A stretch of 64,000 bases of DNA from positions 372,001 through 436,000 of the forward strand of contig NZ_BMUY01000003.1 in NCBI RefSeq assembly GCF_014650435.1, given 5' to 3'. The position numbers and the translations under genes are program-made. The notes below the pieces were generated by a model. It did no database searches, was not told the DNA's origin, and worked only from the letters and a program-made list of their open reading frames with translations. Shown here in pieces: positions 45,487 to 54,707 of this stretch; position 1 is the first letter of the stretch, and each line of letters starts with the position of its first letter. The stretch comes from Streptomyces tendae (GTDB lineage: Bacteria > Actinomycetota > Actinomycetes > Streptomycetales > Streptomycetaceae).

Positions 45487-45523
45487 GGTGCCTCCGTCCC
45501 GCCGGGAGCGGGACCGAGGCACC
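45487..45523. terminator. bidirectional terminator between lipoprotein gene and mmsA
   Basis: GGTGCCTC-C-GTCCCG and CGGGAC-C-GAGGCACC (45487-45523) form a long stem with one internal C-C mismatch, between two convergent genes. Confidence 0.8.
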
Positions 45524-45530
45524 GTGTGTC

Positions 45531-47033
<1,503 letters not shown>

Positions 47034-47047
47034 GACCGAGAACTCCT

Positions 47048-47407
47048 TCACAGATGGCGGCGACGGGTCCAGACGTGCCGTTGGTGCAGCTCGCGCTGCT
47101 CGTGCAGCTCACGGGCCGGGACCGGTGACGCTCGGGTCGCGGTCTCGGCCATGACTCCATCCCAGCAGCCCCGGGCCGCGAGCGCGCCCGACACTGTGTC
47201 TGCGGTTCGGGTGTCCGCGTAGACACGTGGGGCAGTGTGCGCGGTGCGCGCCGGGGCGCGACGCGGGGACCTCCGGCGCGGAGCCGGTGCGAGCGGGGAG
47301 TTGGCGCTCGTGCCTCGCTCCTGCCAGGGCGAGGCCGCCTTCCCGCGCCGGAGGCGTTCGGTGGGGGAACCGGCGACCGGGCCGAGTGCCCTCGGGTCGT
47401 GCGCCAT
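47048..47407 (-). CDS. candidate leader ORF upstream of mmsA
   Basis: An open frame of 119 codons begins at ATG 47407 with AAGGGA six bases upstream and ends 14 bases before the mmsA start, within the predicted mmsA transcript. An internal ATG at 47152 gives a 34-residue version ending ELHEQRELHQRHVWTRRRHL. The composition is Arg/Pro/Ala-rich, with lower third-position GC than neighbours and no recognised domain. It may be a short regulatory leader peptide, a real gene of unknown function, or chance. Confidence 0.3.
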   Translation of the reverse strand: MAHDPRALGPVAGSPTERLRRGKAASPWQERGTSANSPLAPAPRRRSPRRAPARTAHTAPRVYADTRTADTVSGALAARGCWDGVMAETATRASPVPARELHEQRELHQRHVWTRRRHL

Positions 47408-47443
47408 CGCGTTCCCTTCTTGCCCGCCCTTGCGTCTCCCCGG

Positions 47444-47487
47444 TTTCTAGCCCTGTGCGTGCGGCCTGTCAATGTTTTGTCCGGACA
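47444..47487 (-). promoter_or_regulatory. mmsA promoter with adjacent palindromic operator
   Basis: On the minus strand TTGACA (47472-47467) and TAGAAA (47449-47444) are 17 bases apart, a good vegetative-type promoter. A perfect ten-base palindrome TGTCCGGACA (47478-47487) lies five bases upstream of the -35. The rest of 47488-47815 shows no supported gene. Confidence 0.6.
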
Positions 47488-47815
47488 TTCGGACGACGTG
47501 ATCCGGGTGGCCGCCCGGGGACCCCCCGCGGGCGCACGAGGGGACGTACGGCGGAGCACGCCCGACCGCCGCAGTCAACGCGCCGCGCCTGAACGACGGC
47601 GTACGCCTGTGTGGCACTCGTGTCACAAAAGCGCCCTCCGGGTCACACATGTCACGGGCGCACGGGGCTTCCGTCACACCCGGGAACGGCCCCTGACCGC
47701 CCCGCGCCCGGCGTCGTTCACCCGGAACAGGCTTGGTGATCGCCAGCGCAGCGCCCGGCTCCCCCCGGCGGCCGTCCCCGGTCGCCGCCGCGGCGCGCGC
47801 AGGGAGGTGCAACGA

Positions 47816-48007
47816 GTGACCGACCGAAGGCTCTGGTCCTACAAGGACATCGCGGCCCACATCCACGTCCAGCCGGACACCGTGCGGTCGTACCGCAAGC
47901 ACGGGCTGCTGCCCCCGCCCGACCACGTGGAGGGCGGGAAGCCGTACTGGTACGCGGAGACGGTCCGGTCCTGGGTGGCGTCCCGCCCGCGCAATCGGAA
48001 CAAGTAG
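47816..48007 (+). CDS. small HTH protein (MerR/AlpA-like)
   Basis: A 63-residue protein beginning VTDRRLWSYKDIAAHIHVQP, with a winged helix-turn-helix pattern (YKDIAAHIHVQPDTVRSYRK) and a wing segment GGKPYWYAETVRSWV. It resembles the short excisionase/MerR-like regulators. GTG 47816 has GGGAGG eight bases upstream. It stands alone and is followed by a hairpin. A target cannot be named. Confidence 0.75.
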   Translation: MTDRRLWSYKDIAAHIHVQPDTVRSYRKHGLLPPPDHVEGGKPYWYAETVRSWVASRPRNRNK

Positions 48008-48028
48008 GGGCGGCCGGAAAACCGTTCG

Positions 48029-48052
48029 GTGCCCCGCGGCAGCGTGGGGCAC
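48029..48052 (+). terminator. possible terminator of the small HTH gene
   Basis: GTGCCCC (48029-48035) and GGGGCAC (48046-48052) form a seven-base-pair stem, 22 bases beyond the HTH stop. Confidence 0.45.
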
Positions 48053-48062
48053 AGTTCGGGCC

Positions 48063-48683
48063 ATGGACTTCTCCGTCAAACCCCTGCTGACCGGTGACAA
48101 GGCCGTGCTGCGGCCGTTCACCGAGGCGGACGCCGAGCGCATGTGGGAGATCGTCAACGATCCCGAGGTCACGCACTTCACCGGCTCCCCGCCGCGCGAA
48201 CTCACCCCTCAGGTGCTGCGCGACTGGTACGGCACCCGCAGCGCCCGACCCGACCGCCTGGACCTCGCCGTCACCGACCTCGCCGACGGGGAACTGCTCG
48301 GCGAGGTCGTGCTCCACGACTGGGAGCCCGAGAACCGTTCCTGCACCTTCCGCACCCTGATCGGCCCGCGCGGACGCGGCCGCGGCGTCGGCACCGAGGC
48401 GACCCGGCTGATCGTCGGCCACGCCTTCGAGGAACTCGGCCTGCACCGCGTCCAGCTGGATGCCTACGCCCACAACCACCGGGCGCTGCGGGTCTACGAG
48501 AAGGTCGGCTTCGTACGCGAGGGCGTGCGGCGCGAGGTGGAGCGGCGGGACGGGGTGTGGGTGGACGAGGTCCTGATGGCCGTCCTCGACCACGAGTGGG
48601 CCGTGCACCGCGGGCACCCCGCCGCGCAACGGCACGGCGACTCCGTCCCCGGGCGCCCCGGGGCGGCCGTCACGGCTCGATGA
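48063..48683 (+). CDS. GNAT acetyltransferase (RimJ/RimL type)
   Basis: A 206-residue GCN5-related N-acetyltransferase. It starts like RimJ-type enzymes ([20 protein letters not shown]) and has the acetyl-CoA motif [20 protein letters not shown] and a C-terminal [20 protein letters not shown]. It may acetylate a ribosomal protein terminus or an antibiotic. No ribosome binding site is clear. It is convergent with the alcohol dehydrogenase gene and overlaps it by 14 bases. Confidence 0.85.
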   Translation: MDFSVKPLLTGDKAVLRPFTEADAERMWEIVNDPEVTHFTGSPPRELTPQVLRDWYGTRSARPDRLDLAVTDLADGELLGEVVLHDWEPENRSCTFRTLIGPRGRGRGVGTEATRLIVGHAFEELGLHRVQLDAYAHNHRALRVYEKVGFVREGVRREVERRDGVWVDEVLMAVLDHEWAVHRGHPAAQRHGDSVPGRPGAAVTAR

Positions 48684-49707
48684 CCGTCACCCCGGCGCCG
48701 GGCGCCGTCCCCATCGCCGCGAGGGCCGCCGGGACCGCCTCGAGGCCGATGGTGGACGTCACCAGCAGGTCGGGCCGGAGCACTCCGGCGCGGACCAGCT
48801 CCAGCATCGGCGGGTAGGTGTGCGCGGCCATCCCGTGGCTGCCCAGGAGCTCCAGCTCCAGGGCGACCGCGCGGGCCATCGGCACCGGTGTGGTGCCGTC
48901 CGCCGAGGGCAGCAGCCCGACCTGGACGTGCCGGCCGCGGCGGCGCAGGCCGGCCACGGACGCGGCGCAGGTGACGGGCGAGCCGAGGGCGTCCAGCGAG
49001 AGGTGGGCGCCGGAGCCGGTGAGGTCGCGGACGGCCGCCGCCGTGTCCGGCGTCCGGGAGGCGTCCACGCACTCCACCGCGCCGAAGGCGCGCGCCAGCT
49101 CCAGCGCGCGGGCCGACACGTCCACGGCGACCACGCGCGCACCCGCCGCCGCGGCGATCATCACCGCGGACAGCCCGACGCCCCCGCAGCCGTGCACCGC
49201 GACCCACTCCCCCGCCGCGACACGCCCCTGCTGCACCACGGCCCGGAACGCGGTGGCGAACCGGCAGCCGAGCGAGGCGGCCGTGGCGTACGACATGCCG
49301 TCGGGCACCGCGACGAGGTTGACGTCGGCGTGGTCGAGCGCCACGTACTCGGCGAAGGAACCCCAGTGGGTGAAGCCCGGCTGGGTCTGGCGCTCGCACA
49401 CCTGCTGGTCCCCCGCCGCGCACGCCGCGCAGCTCCCGCAGGCGCAGACGAAGGGCACGGTCACCCGGTCCCCGGGCCGCCACCCGGTCACCCGGGCGCC
49501 GACCGCCTCGACGACACCGGCGAGTTCGTGGCCGGGCACGTGCGGCAGCACGATGTCCGGGTCGTGGCCCTGCCAGCCGTGCCAGTCGCTGCGGCACAGC
49601 CCGGTGGCCTCGACGCGCACCACGACGCCGTGCGGCGCGGGCGCGGGGTCGGCGACCTCGCGTGCCTCGGCCGGCTCCCCGAACCGCTCGAACACGACCG
49701 CGCGCAT
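48670..49707 (-). CDS. zinc-dependent alcohol dehydrogenase
   Basis: A 345-residue medium-chain dehydrogenase. The catalytic zinc ligands are in [10 protein letters not shown] and [13 protein letters not shown], the structural zinc in [17 protein letters not shown], and the NAD(P)-binding motif is [15 protein letters not shown]. These proteins oxidise alcohols reversibly in the cytoplasm; the substrate is not known. The start is ATG 49707. Its 5' flank is divergent from copZ. Confidence 0.88.
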   Translation of the reverse strand: MRAVVFERFGEPAEAREVADPAPAPHGVVVRVEATGLCRSDWHGWQGHDPDIVLPHVPGHELAGVVEAVGARVTGWRPGDRVTVPFVCACGSCAACAAGDQQVCERQTQPGFTHWGSFAEYVALDHADVNLVAVPDGMSYATAASLGCRFATAFRAVVQQGRVAAGEWVAVHGCGGVGLSAVMIAAAAGARVVAVDVSARALELARAFGAVECVDASRTPDTAAAVRDLTGSGAHLSLDALGSPVTCAASVAGLRRRGRHVQVGLLPSADGTTPVPMARAVALELELLGSHGMAAHTYPPMLELVRAGVLRPDLLVTSTIGLEAVPAALAAMGTAPGAGVTVIEP

Positions 49708-49834
49708 CCGTCACCCTCACTTCCGTAGTGTCGTGACCGTGGTGGTCGCGACTGCCGTGACCATGGTGGTCGTGAACGTCGTGGCGGTGTTTCCGCCTTT
49801 CGCCCCTCATCTCACGGCAGACCCATTCGACGCC

Positions 49835-49850
49835 ATACCCCCTAGGGGTA
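49835..49850. promoter_or_regulatory. CsoR-type copper operator
   Basis: ATACCCCCTAGGGGTA is a near-perfect palindrome and matches the recognised CsoR operator. It lies 76 bases before the copZ start, so copZ-copA is expected to be repressed by apo-CsoR and induced by Cu(I). Confidence 0.9.
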
Positions 49851-49926
49851 CAGTGGACGATGAGTGGTCCAGCCCGGACCCGCGGGTACCCGCCCGCGCA
49901 CGCCCCCTCCACCGAGGAGTAACGAC

Positions 49927-50169
49927 ATGACCGCCCAGACCGACACCACCCAGGGCTCCGTCACCACCGTCTACAAGGTGAGCGGAATGAGCTGCGGCCA
50001 CTGCGAGGGCGCCGTCTCCGGCGAGATCTCCGAGATCGCGGGCGTCGGCTCCGTGCAGGCCGTCGCCTCCACCGGCGAGGTCACCGTCGTCTCCGAGGCC
50101 CCCCTCGACGACGCGGCCGTGCGCGCCGCCGTGGACGAGGCGGGCTTCGAGCTCGTCGGCCGGGTCTGA
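49927..50169 (+). CDS. copZ: copper chaperone CopZ
   Basis: An 80-residue heavy-metal-associated domain protein with the Cu(I)-binding motif [16 protein letters not shown]. It should carry Cu(I) to the CopA ATPase encoded 38 bases downstream. ATG 49927 follows GAGGAG. A CsoR operator lies upstream. Confidence 0.93.
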   Translation: MTAQTDTTQGSVTTVYKVSGMSCGHCEGAVSGEISEIAGVGSVQAVASTGEVTVVSEAPLDDAAVRAAVDEAGFELVGRV

Positions 50170-50207
50170 GCCCCGGCGCACCCACCCCCCGTCCTGGAGT
50201 CCGGACC

Positions 50208-52499
50208 ATGACCAGCACCACCGCGGACACCCGCACCAGCGCGGACACCCCCACCACGCCGGCCGCCGAGCCCGGCCACACCGAGGTCGAGCTGCTCATC
50301 GGCGGGATGACCTGCGCCTCCTGCGCGGCTCGCGTCGAGAAGAAGCTGAACCGCATGGACGGTGTCACCGCCACGGTGAACTACGCGACGGAGAAGGCCA
50401 GGGTCAGCTACCCGGCGACCACCGAGGTCGCCGACCTGATCGCCACCGTCGTGAAGACCGGGTACACCGCCGAGGAGCCCGCGCCGCCGCCGGAGCCCTC
50501 GGACGAGCCCGGCTCCGGGGAGGGCGGTTCCGGAGAGGACGGCGACGACCCGGAGCTGTCGGCCCTCCGGCAGCGCCTGGTCGTCTCGGTCCTCCTCGCC
50601 GCGCCCGTCGTGCTGCTCGCGATGGTCCCGGCGCTCCAGTTCGACAACTGGCAGTGGCTCTCGCTCACCCTCGCCGCGCCGGTCGTGGTGTGGGGCGGGC
50701 TGCCCTTCCACCGCGCCGCCTGGACGGGCCTTCGGCACGGCGCGGCCACCATGGACACGCTGGTCTCGCTCGGCACGCTGGCGGCGTTCGGCTGGTCCCT
50801 GTGGGCGCTGTTCTTCGGCGACGCGGGCATGCCGGGCATGCGGCACGGCTTCGACCTCACCGTCTCCCGCACCGACGGCGCCTCCGCGATCTACCTGGAG
50901 GCCGCCGCCGGGGTCACCGCCTTCCTCCTCCTCGGCCGTTGGCTGGAGGCTCGCTCCAAGCGCCGCGCGGGGGCTGCCCTGCGGGCGCTGATGGAGCTGG
51001 GCGCGAAGGACGTGGCCGTGCTGCGCGAGGGTCGCGAGGTGCGGATACCGGTGTCCCGGCTGGCGGTGGGCGACCGGTTCGTCGTACGGCCCGGCGAGAA
51101 GATCGCCACCGACGGCACGGTGACCGAGGGCGCCTCGGCCGTGGACGCCTCCCTGCTGACCGGCGAGTCCGTGCCGGTGGACGTCACCGTCGGCGACGCC
51201 GTCACCGGCGCCACGGTGAACGCCGGGGGCCGGCTGGTGGTCGAGGCGACCCGGGTCGGCGCGGACACCCAGCTGGCGCGGATGGCCAAGCTGGTGGAGG
51301 ACGCGCAGAGCGGCAAGGCCGAGGTGCAGCGGCTCGCCGACCGGATATCCGGCGTCTTCGTGCCCGTCGTGCTGGTGATCGCGGTCGCGACCTTCGGCGG
51401 GTGGCTCGGCGCCACGGGTGACACGGTCGCGGCGTTCACCGCAGCCGTCGCCGTACTGATCATCGCCTGCCCGTGCGCGCTGGGCCTGGCCACCCCGACC
51501 GCCCTGCTGGTCGGCACCGGGCGCGGCGCCCAGCTCGGCATCCTCATCAAGGGCCCCGAGGTCCTGGAGTCCACGCGGCGCGTCGACACGGTCGTCCTGG
51601 ACAAGACCGGCACCGTCACCACCGGCCGCATGACCCTGCACGAGGTCCACGCCGCCGAGGGCACCGACGAGGAGGAGCTGCTGCGGCTCGCGGGCGCCGT
51701 CGAGCACGCCTCCGAGCACCCCGTGGCCCGCGCGATCGCGGCCGGTGCCGAGATGGGGGTCGGCACGCTGCCGGGCGTCGAGGACTTCACGAACGTACCG
51801 GGACGCGGCGTACGCGCCCGCGTGGAGGGCCGCGAGGTGTCCGTGGGGCGCCTCCACGACGCGCTGCCGCCCGAGGTCGCCCGTGCGGCGGACGAGGCCG
51901 AGAGGAACGGCCGTACGGCCGTCGTCGTCGGCTGGGACGGCACGGCGCGCGGGGTCCTCGCCGTGGCGGACGCGGTCAGGGAGACCAGCGCCGAGGCGGT
52001 GGCCGAACTGCGCCGCCTGGGCCTCACCCCCGTCCTCCTGACCGGGGACAACCGCCGGGTGGCCGAGTCGGTCGCGGCGGCCGTCGGCATCGACGAGGTG
52101 ATCGCCGAGGTGCTGCCCGAGGACAAGGTCGCGGTGGTGGAGCGGCTGCGGGCCGAGGGCCGTACGGTCGCCATGGTCGGCGACGGTGTCAACGACGCCG
52201 CCGCGCTCGCCACCGCCGACCTGGGCCTGGCGATGGGCACGGGGACGGACGCGGCGATCGAGGCGGGCGACCTGACGCTGGTGCGCGGGGACCTGCGGGT
52301 GGCGGCGGACGCGATCCGGCTGTCCCGGCGCACCCTGGCCACGATCAAGGGCAACCTGGTGTGGGCCTTCGGCTACAACGTCGCCGCCCTGCCGCTGGCC
52401 GCCGCGGGGCTGCTGAACCCGATGATCGCGGGGGCGGCGATGGCCTTCTCGTCGGTCTTCGTGGTCACCAACAGCCTCCGGCTGCGCGCCTTTCACTAG
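50208..52499 (+). CDS. copA: Cu(I)-exporting P1B-type ATPase CopA
   Basis: A 763-residue P-type ATPase. An N-terminal HMA domain ([14 protein letters not shown], about residues 32-45) is followed by an acidic Pro/Glu linker and eight membrane helices. [19 protein letters not shown] is the metal-binding CPC helix, [12 protein letters not shown] the phosphorylation motif, [13 protein letters not shown] the HP motif region and [16 protein letters not shown] the hinge. It pumps Cu(I) out of the cytoplasm. The gene ends at a hairpin and is probably co-transcribed with copZ. Confidence 0.95.
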   Translation: MTSTTADTRTSADTPTTPAAEPGHTEVELLIGGMTCASCAARVEKKLNRMDGVTATVNYATEKARVSYPATTEVADLIATVVKTGYTAEEPAPPPEPSDEPGSGEGGSGEDGDDPELSALRQRLVVSVLLAAPVVLLAMVPALQFDNWQWLSLTLAAPVVVWGGLPFHRAAWTGLRHGAATMDTLVSLGTLAAFGWSLWALFFGDAGMPGMRHGFDLTVSRTDGASAIYLEAAAGVTAFLLLGRWLEARSKRRAGAALRALMELGAKDVAVLREGREVRIPVSRLAVGDRFVVRPGEKIATDGTVTEGASAVDASLLTGESVPVDVTVGDAVTGATVNAGGRLVVEATRVGADTQLARMAKLVEDAQSGKAEVQRLADRISGVFVPVVLVIAVATFGGWLGATGDTVAAFTAAVAVLIIACPCALGLATPTALLVGTGRGAQLGILIKGPEVLESTRRVDTVVLDKTGTVTTGRMTLHEVHAAEGTDEEELLRLAGAVEHASEHPVARAIAAGAEMGVGTLPGVEDFTNVPGRGVRARVEGREVSVGRLHDALPPEVARAADEAERNGRTAVVVGWDGTARGVLAVADAVRETSAEAVAELRRLGLTPVLLTGDNRRVAESVAAAVGIDEVIAEVLPEDKVAVVERLRAEGRTVAMVGDGVNDAAALATADLGLAMGTGTDAAIEAGDLTLVRGDLRVAADAIRLSRRTLATIKGNLVWAFGYNVAALPLAAAGLLNPMIAGAAMAFSSVFVVTNSLRLRAFH

Positions 52500-52605
52500 C
52501 TCCGGACCGGTCCGCATTTCATGCAGGTCGAGGGGCTGCGCCTCTGGAGTCCGGCACGTCCCTCACATAAGCTCTTCACAAGGCTCGCGCATCTTCCTTA
52601 CGCTG

Positions 52606-52630
52606 GAGCCCCGTCCGACGTACGGGGCTC
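52606..52630 (+). terminator. copA terminator hairpin
   Basis: GAGCCCCGT (52606-52614) and ACGGGGCTC (52622-52630) make a perfect nine-base-pair stem with a seven-base loop, 107 bases beyond the copA stop. Confidence 0.65.
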
Positions 52631-52717
52631 TTGCGCACCTAACGGACATATGCAAGAGACGCAGATCACAGTGATGCGAACGTAACCATCGAAGGGGTTC
52701 GAAGGTCTAAGTTGGCG

Positions 52718-52819
52718 ATGTCAGGCAGCGTCTTGGGGGGCGCGACCTGGCATCTGGGGATGTCTTGGGGGACTTTCCCAGAGCTGCGTTGCCGGGACAC
52801 GTACACCGGGAAGCTTTGA
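52718..52819 (+). CDS. candidate 33-residue small ORF
   Basis: ATG 52718 opens a short frame reading MSGSVLGGATWHLGMSWG and onward to RCRDTYTGKL, ending at TGA 52817-52819. GAAGG lies about 12 bases upstream. The sequence is unlike the surrounding codon pattern only weakly and has two Trp. It lies in a 670-base gap between copA and citA and could be a small peptide or chance. A TCGAA-GGGG-TTCGA inverted repeat precedes it. Confidence 0.22.
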   Translation: MSGSVLGGATWHLGMSWGTFPELRCRDTYTGKL

Positions 52820-52856
52820 GCGGCCCTCCCGGGCGTGCGCTGTCCCGGCAGACCGC

Positions 52857-52936
52857 ACGACGAGCACCACCAGCACGACAAGCACCACCAGCACGACAAG
52901 CAACACCAGCACCACCAGCACCACCAGCACGACACA
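52857..52936. repeat. CAC/CAG simple repeat with His-rich frame
   Basis: The repeated unit CACCAGCAC(GACAAG) runs over about 80 bases. On the plus strand, in the frame from GTG 52835, it would encode HDEHHQHDKHHQHDK and more His/Gln; on the minus strand other frames give Val/Leu or Cys/Trp runs, so the repeat itself, not one frame, may be what matters. Confidence 0.6.
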
Positions 52937-53006
52937 GCGAATTCAGGCGCTGTCCTCACAGACGCCCGGCCGGATCCCGTGGGGGGAATCCGCACCGGGA
53001 CATGGG

Positions 53007-53056
53007 AAGGCGCCCTGGATCGTCGGCCCGTGGGGGGACCGGCGCCAGGGCGCCTT
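53007..53056. terminator. hairpin in the copA-citA gap
   Basis: AAGGCGCCCTGG (53007-53018) and CCAGGGCGCCTT (53045-53056) form a perfect 12-base-pair stem around a 26-base loop. Confidence 0.5.
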
Positions 53057-53095
53057 CTGCTGTTCCCGCACCGTTCGGTGGTCCCGCACGGAAAA

Positions 53096-53124
53096 GTCCC
53101 GTACCACTCGGGGCGGTACGGGAC
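53096..53124 (-). terminator. citA terminator
   Basis: GTCCCGTACC (53096-53105) and GGTACGGGAC (53115-53124) make a perfect 10-base-pair stem with a nine-base loop, 48 bases beyond the citA stop on the minus strand. Confidence 0.75.
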
Positions 53125-53171
53125 TCACCGGATGCGCGGCGACCAGGTGCGCTGCGGGGGTGCCTTACGGC

Positions 53172-54470
53172 TCAGCGCGCCTCGACGGGGACGAAGTCGC
53201 GCTCGACGACGCCCGTGTAGATCTGGCGCGGGCGGCCGATGCGGGAACCCGGCTCCTTGATCATCTCGTGCCACTGGGCGATCCAGCCCGGCAGCCGGCC
53301 GAGGGCGAACAGGACCGTGAACATCTCGGTCGGGAAGCCCATGGCCCGGTAGATCAGGCCGGTGTAGAAGTCGACGTTCGGGTAGAGGCTGCGCGAGACG
53401 AAGTAGTCGTCGGAGAGCGCGTGCTCCTCCAGCTTGAGCGCGATGTCCAGCAGCTCGTCGGACTTGCCGAGCGCGGAGAGGACGTCGTGCGCGGCGGCCT
53501 TGATGATCTTGGCGCGCGGGTCGAAGTTCTTGTAGACCCGGTGGCCGAAGCCCATCAGGCGGACGCCGTCCTCCTTGTTCTTCACCTTGCGGATGAAGGA
53601 GTCGACGTCGCCGCCCGCGTCGCGGATGCCTTCCAGCATCTCCAGCACCGACTGGTTGGCGCCGCCGTGCAGCGGGCCCCACAGGGCGTTGATGCCGGCG
53701 GAGATCGAGGCGAACATGTTCGCCTGCGAGGAGCCGACCAGGCGGACCGTGGAGGTCGAGCAGTTCTGCTCGTGGTCCGCGTGCAGGATCAGCAGCTTGT
53801 CGAGGGCCGCGACGACCGTCGGGTCCAGCTCGTACTCCTGCGCCGGCACCGAGAACGTCATGCGCAGGAAGTTCTCGACGTAGCCGAGGTCGTTGCGCGG
53901 GTAGACGAACGGGTGGCCGATCGACTTCTTGTACGCGTAGGCCGCGATGGTCGGAAGCTTCGCGAGCAGCCGGATCGTGGAGAGGTTGCGCTGCCGCTCG
54001 TCGAACGGGTTGTGGCTGTCCTGGTAGAAGGTGGACAGCGCCGAGACCACCGAGGACAGCATGGCCATCGGGTGGGCGTCGCGCGGGAAGCCCTTGTAGA
54101 AGTTCTTGACGTCCTCGTGCAGCAGGGTGTGCTGCGTGATCTCGTCCTTGAACGCGGACAGTTCGTCGACGGTCGGCAGCTCACCGTTGATCAGCAGGTA
54201 GGCGACCTCGACGAAGGAGGAGCGCTCGGCCAGCTGCTCGATCGGGTAGCCGCGGTACCGCAGGATGCCGGCTTCGCCGTCCAGATAGGTGATGGCGGAT
54301 TTATAGGCGGCGGTGTTGCCGTAACCGCTGTCCAGCGTCACCAGACCGGTCTGGGCGCGGAGCTTCCCGATGTCGAAGCCCTTGTCGCCGACGGTGCTGT
54401 CGATCACCGGGTAGGTGTACTCGCCATCGCCGTACCGCAGTACTACCGAGTTGTTGGTGTGCTCGCTCAC
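53172..54470 (-). CDS. citA: citrate synthase CitA
   Basis: A 432-residue type II citrate synthase joining oxaloacetate and acetyl-CoA to citrate. Catalytic His residues lie in LWGPLHGGANQ and LMGFGHRVYKNFDPR, and the catalytic Asp in YPNVDFYTGLIY. The N-terminus reads SEHTNNSVVLRYGDGEYTYP as in the Streptomyces enzyme. GTG 54470 is chosen (GGGA upstream) over GTG 54482, four codons earlier. A large palindrome lies about 110 bases upstream. In S. coelicolor citrate synthase loss acidifies the medium and blocks development. Confidence 0.96.
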   Translation of the reverse strand: MSEHTNNSVVLRYGDGEYTYPVIDSTVGDKGFDIGKLRAQTGLVTLDSGYGNTAAYKSAITYLDGEAGILRYRGYPIEQLAERSSFVEVAYLLINGELPTVDELSAFKDEITQHTLLHEDVKNFYKGFPRDAHPMAMLSSVVSALSTFYQDSHNPFDERQRNLSTIRLLAKLPTIAAYAYKKSIGHPFVYPRNDLGYVENFLRMTFSVPAQEYELDPTVVAALDKLLILHADHEQNCSTSTVRLVGSSQANMFASISAGINALWGPLHGGANQSVLEMLEGIRDAGGDVDSFIRKVKNKEDGVRLMGFGHRVYKNFDPRAKIIKAAAHDVLSALGKSDELLDIALKLEEHALSDDYFVSRSLYPNVDFYTGLIYRAMGFPTEMFTVLFALGRLPGWIAQWHEMIKEPGSRIGRPRQIYTGVVERDFVPVEAR

Positions 54471-54575
54471 GTCTTCCCTCACCGACGTAGTGCCTCATCT
54501 TCGAGGTGCCCTGACTGTCTCTACCATCCCCCACTTGGCTCAGGAGAGTGCACTCGGGGTCGACCATCGGGCCTA

Positions 54576-54598
54576 TTGGCGGCACTCAGTGCCGCCAA
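54576..54598. promoter_or_regulatory. 23-base perfect palindrome upstream of citA
   Basis: TTGGCGGCACT (54576-54586) is followed by a single C and its exact complement AGTGCCGCCAA (54588-54598). It lies about 105 bases upstream of citA and 110 beyond the recD2 stop; the rest of the gap 54471-54707 shows no gene. Confidence 0.65.
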
Positions 54599-54707
54599 CT
54601 TGCTCATCCTGCCCCCTGTGGGGCCCATCCGGAAGTGCTGTGTGACCTTTCCGACTCGTTTGATCGATCATTTTTTTCACACGGGTCGGGAGGTTTACGG
54701 GAAGGCT

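Noticed and set aside
52689..52702. TCGAA-GGGG-TTCGA as a LexA (SOS) box
   Set aside because: The half-sites are two bases closer than in the actinobacterial LexA operator.
54661..54677. TGATCGATCA followed by seven T
   Set aside because: The palindrome has no loop, and no plus-strand gene ends before it, so it is not a credible terminator.
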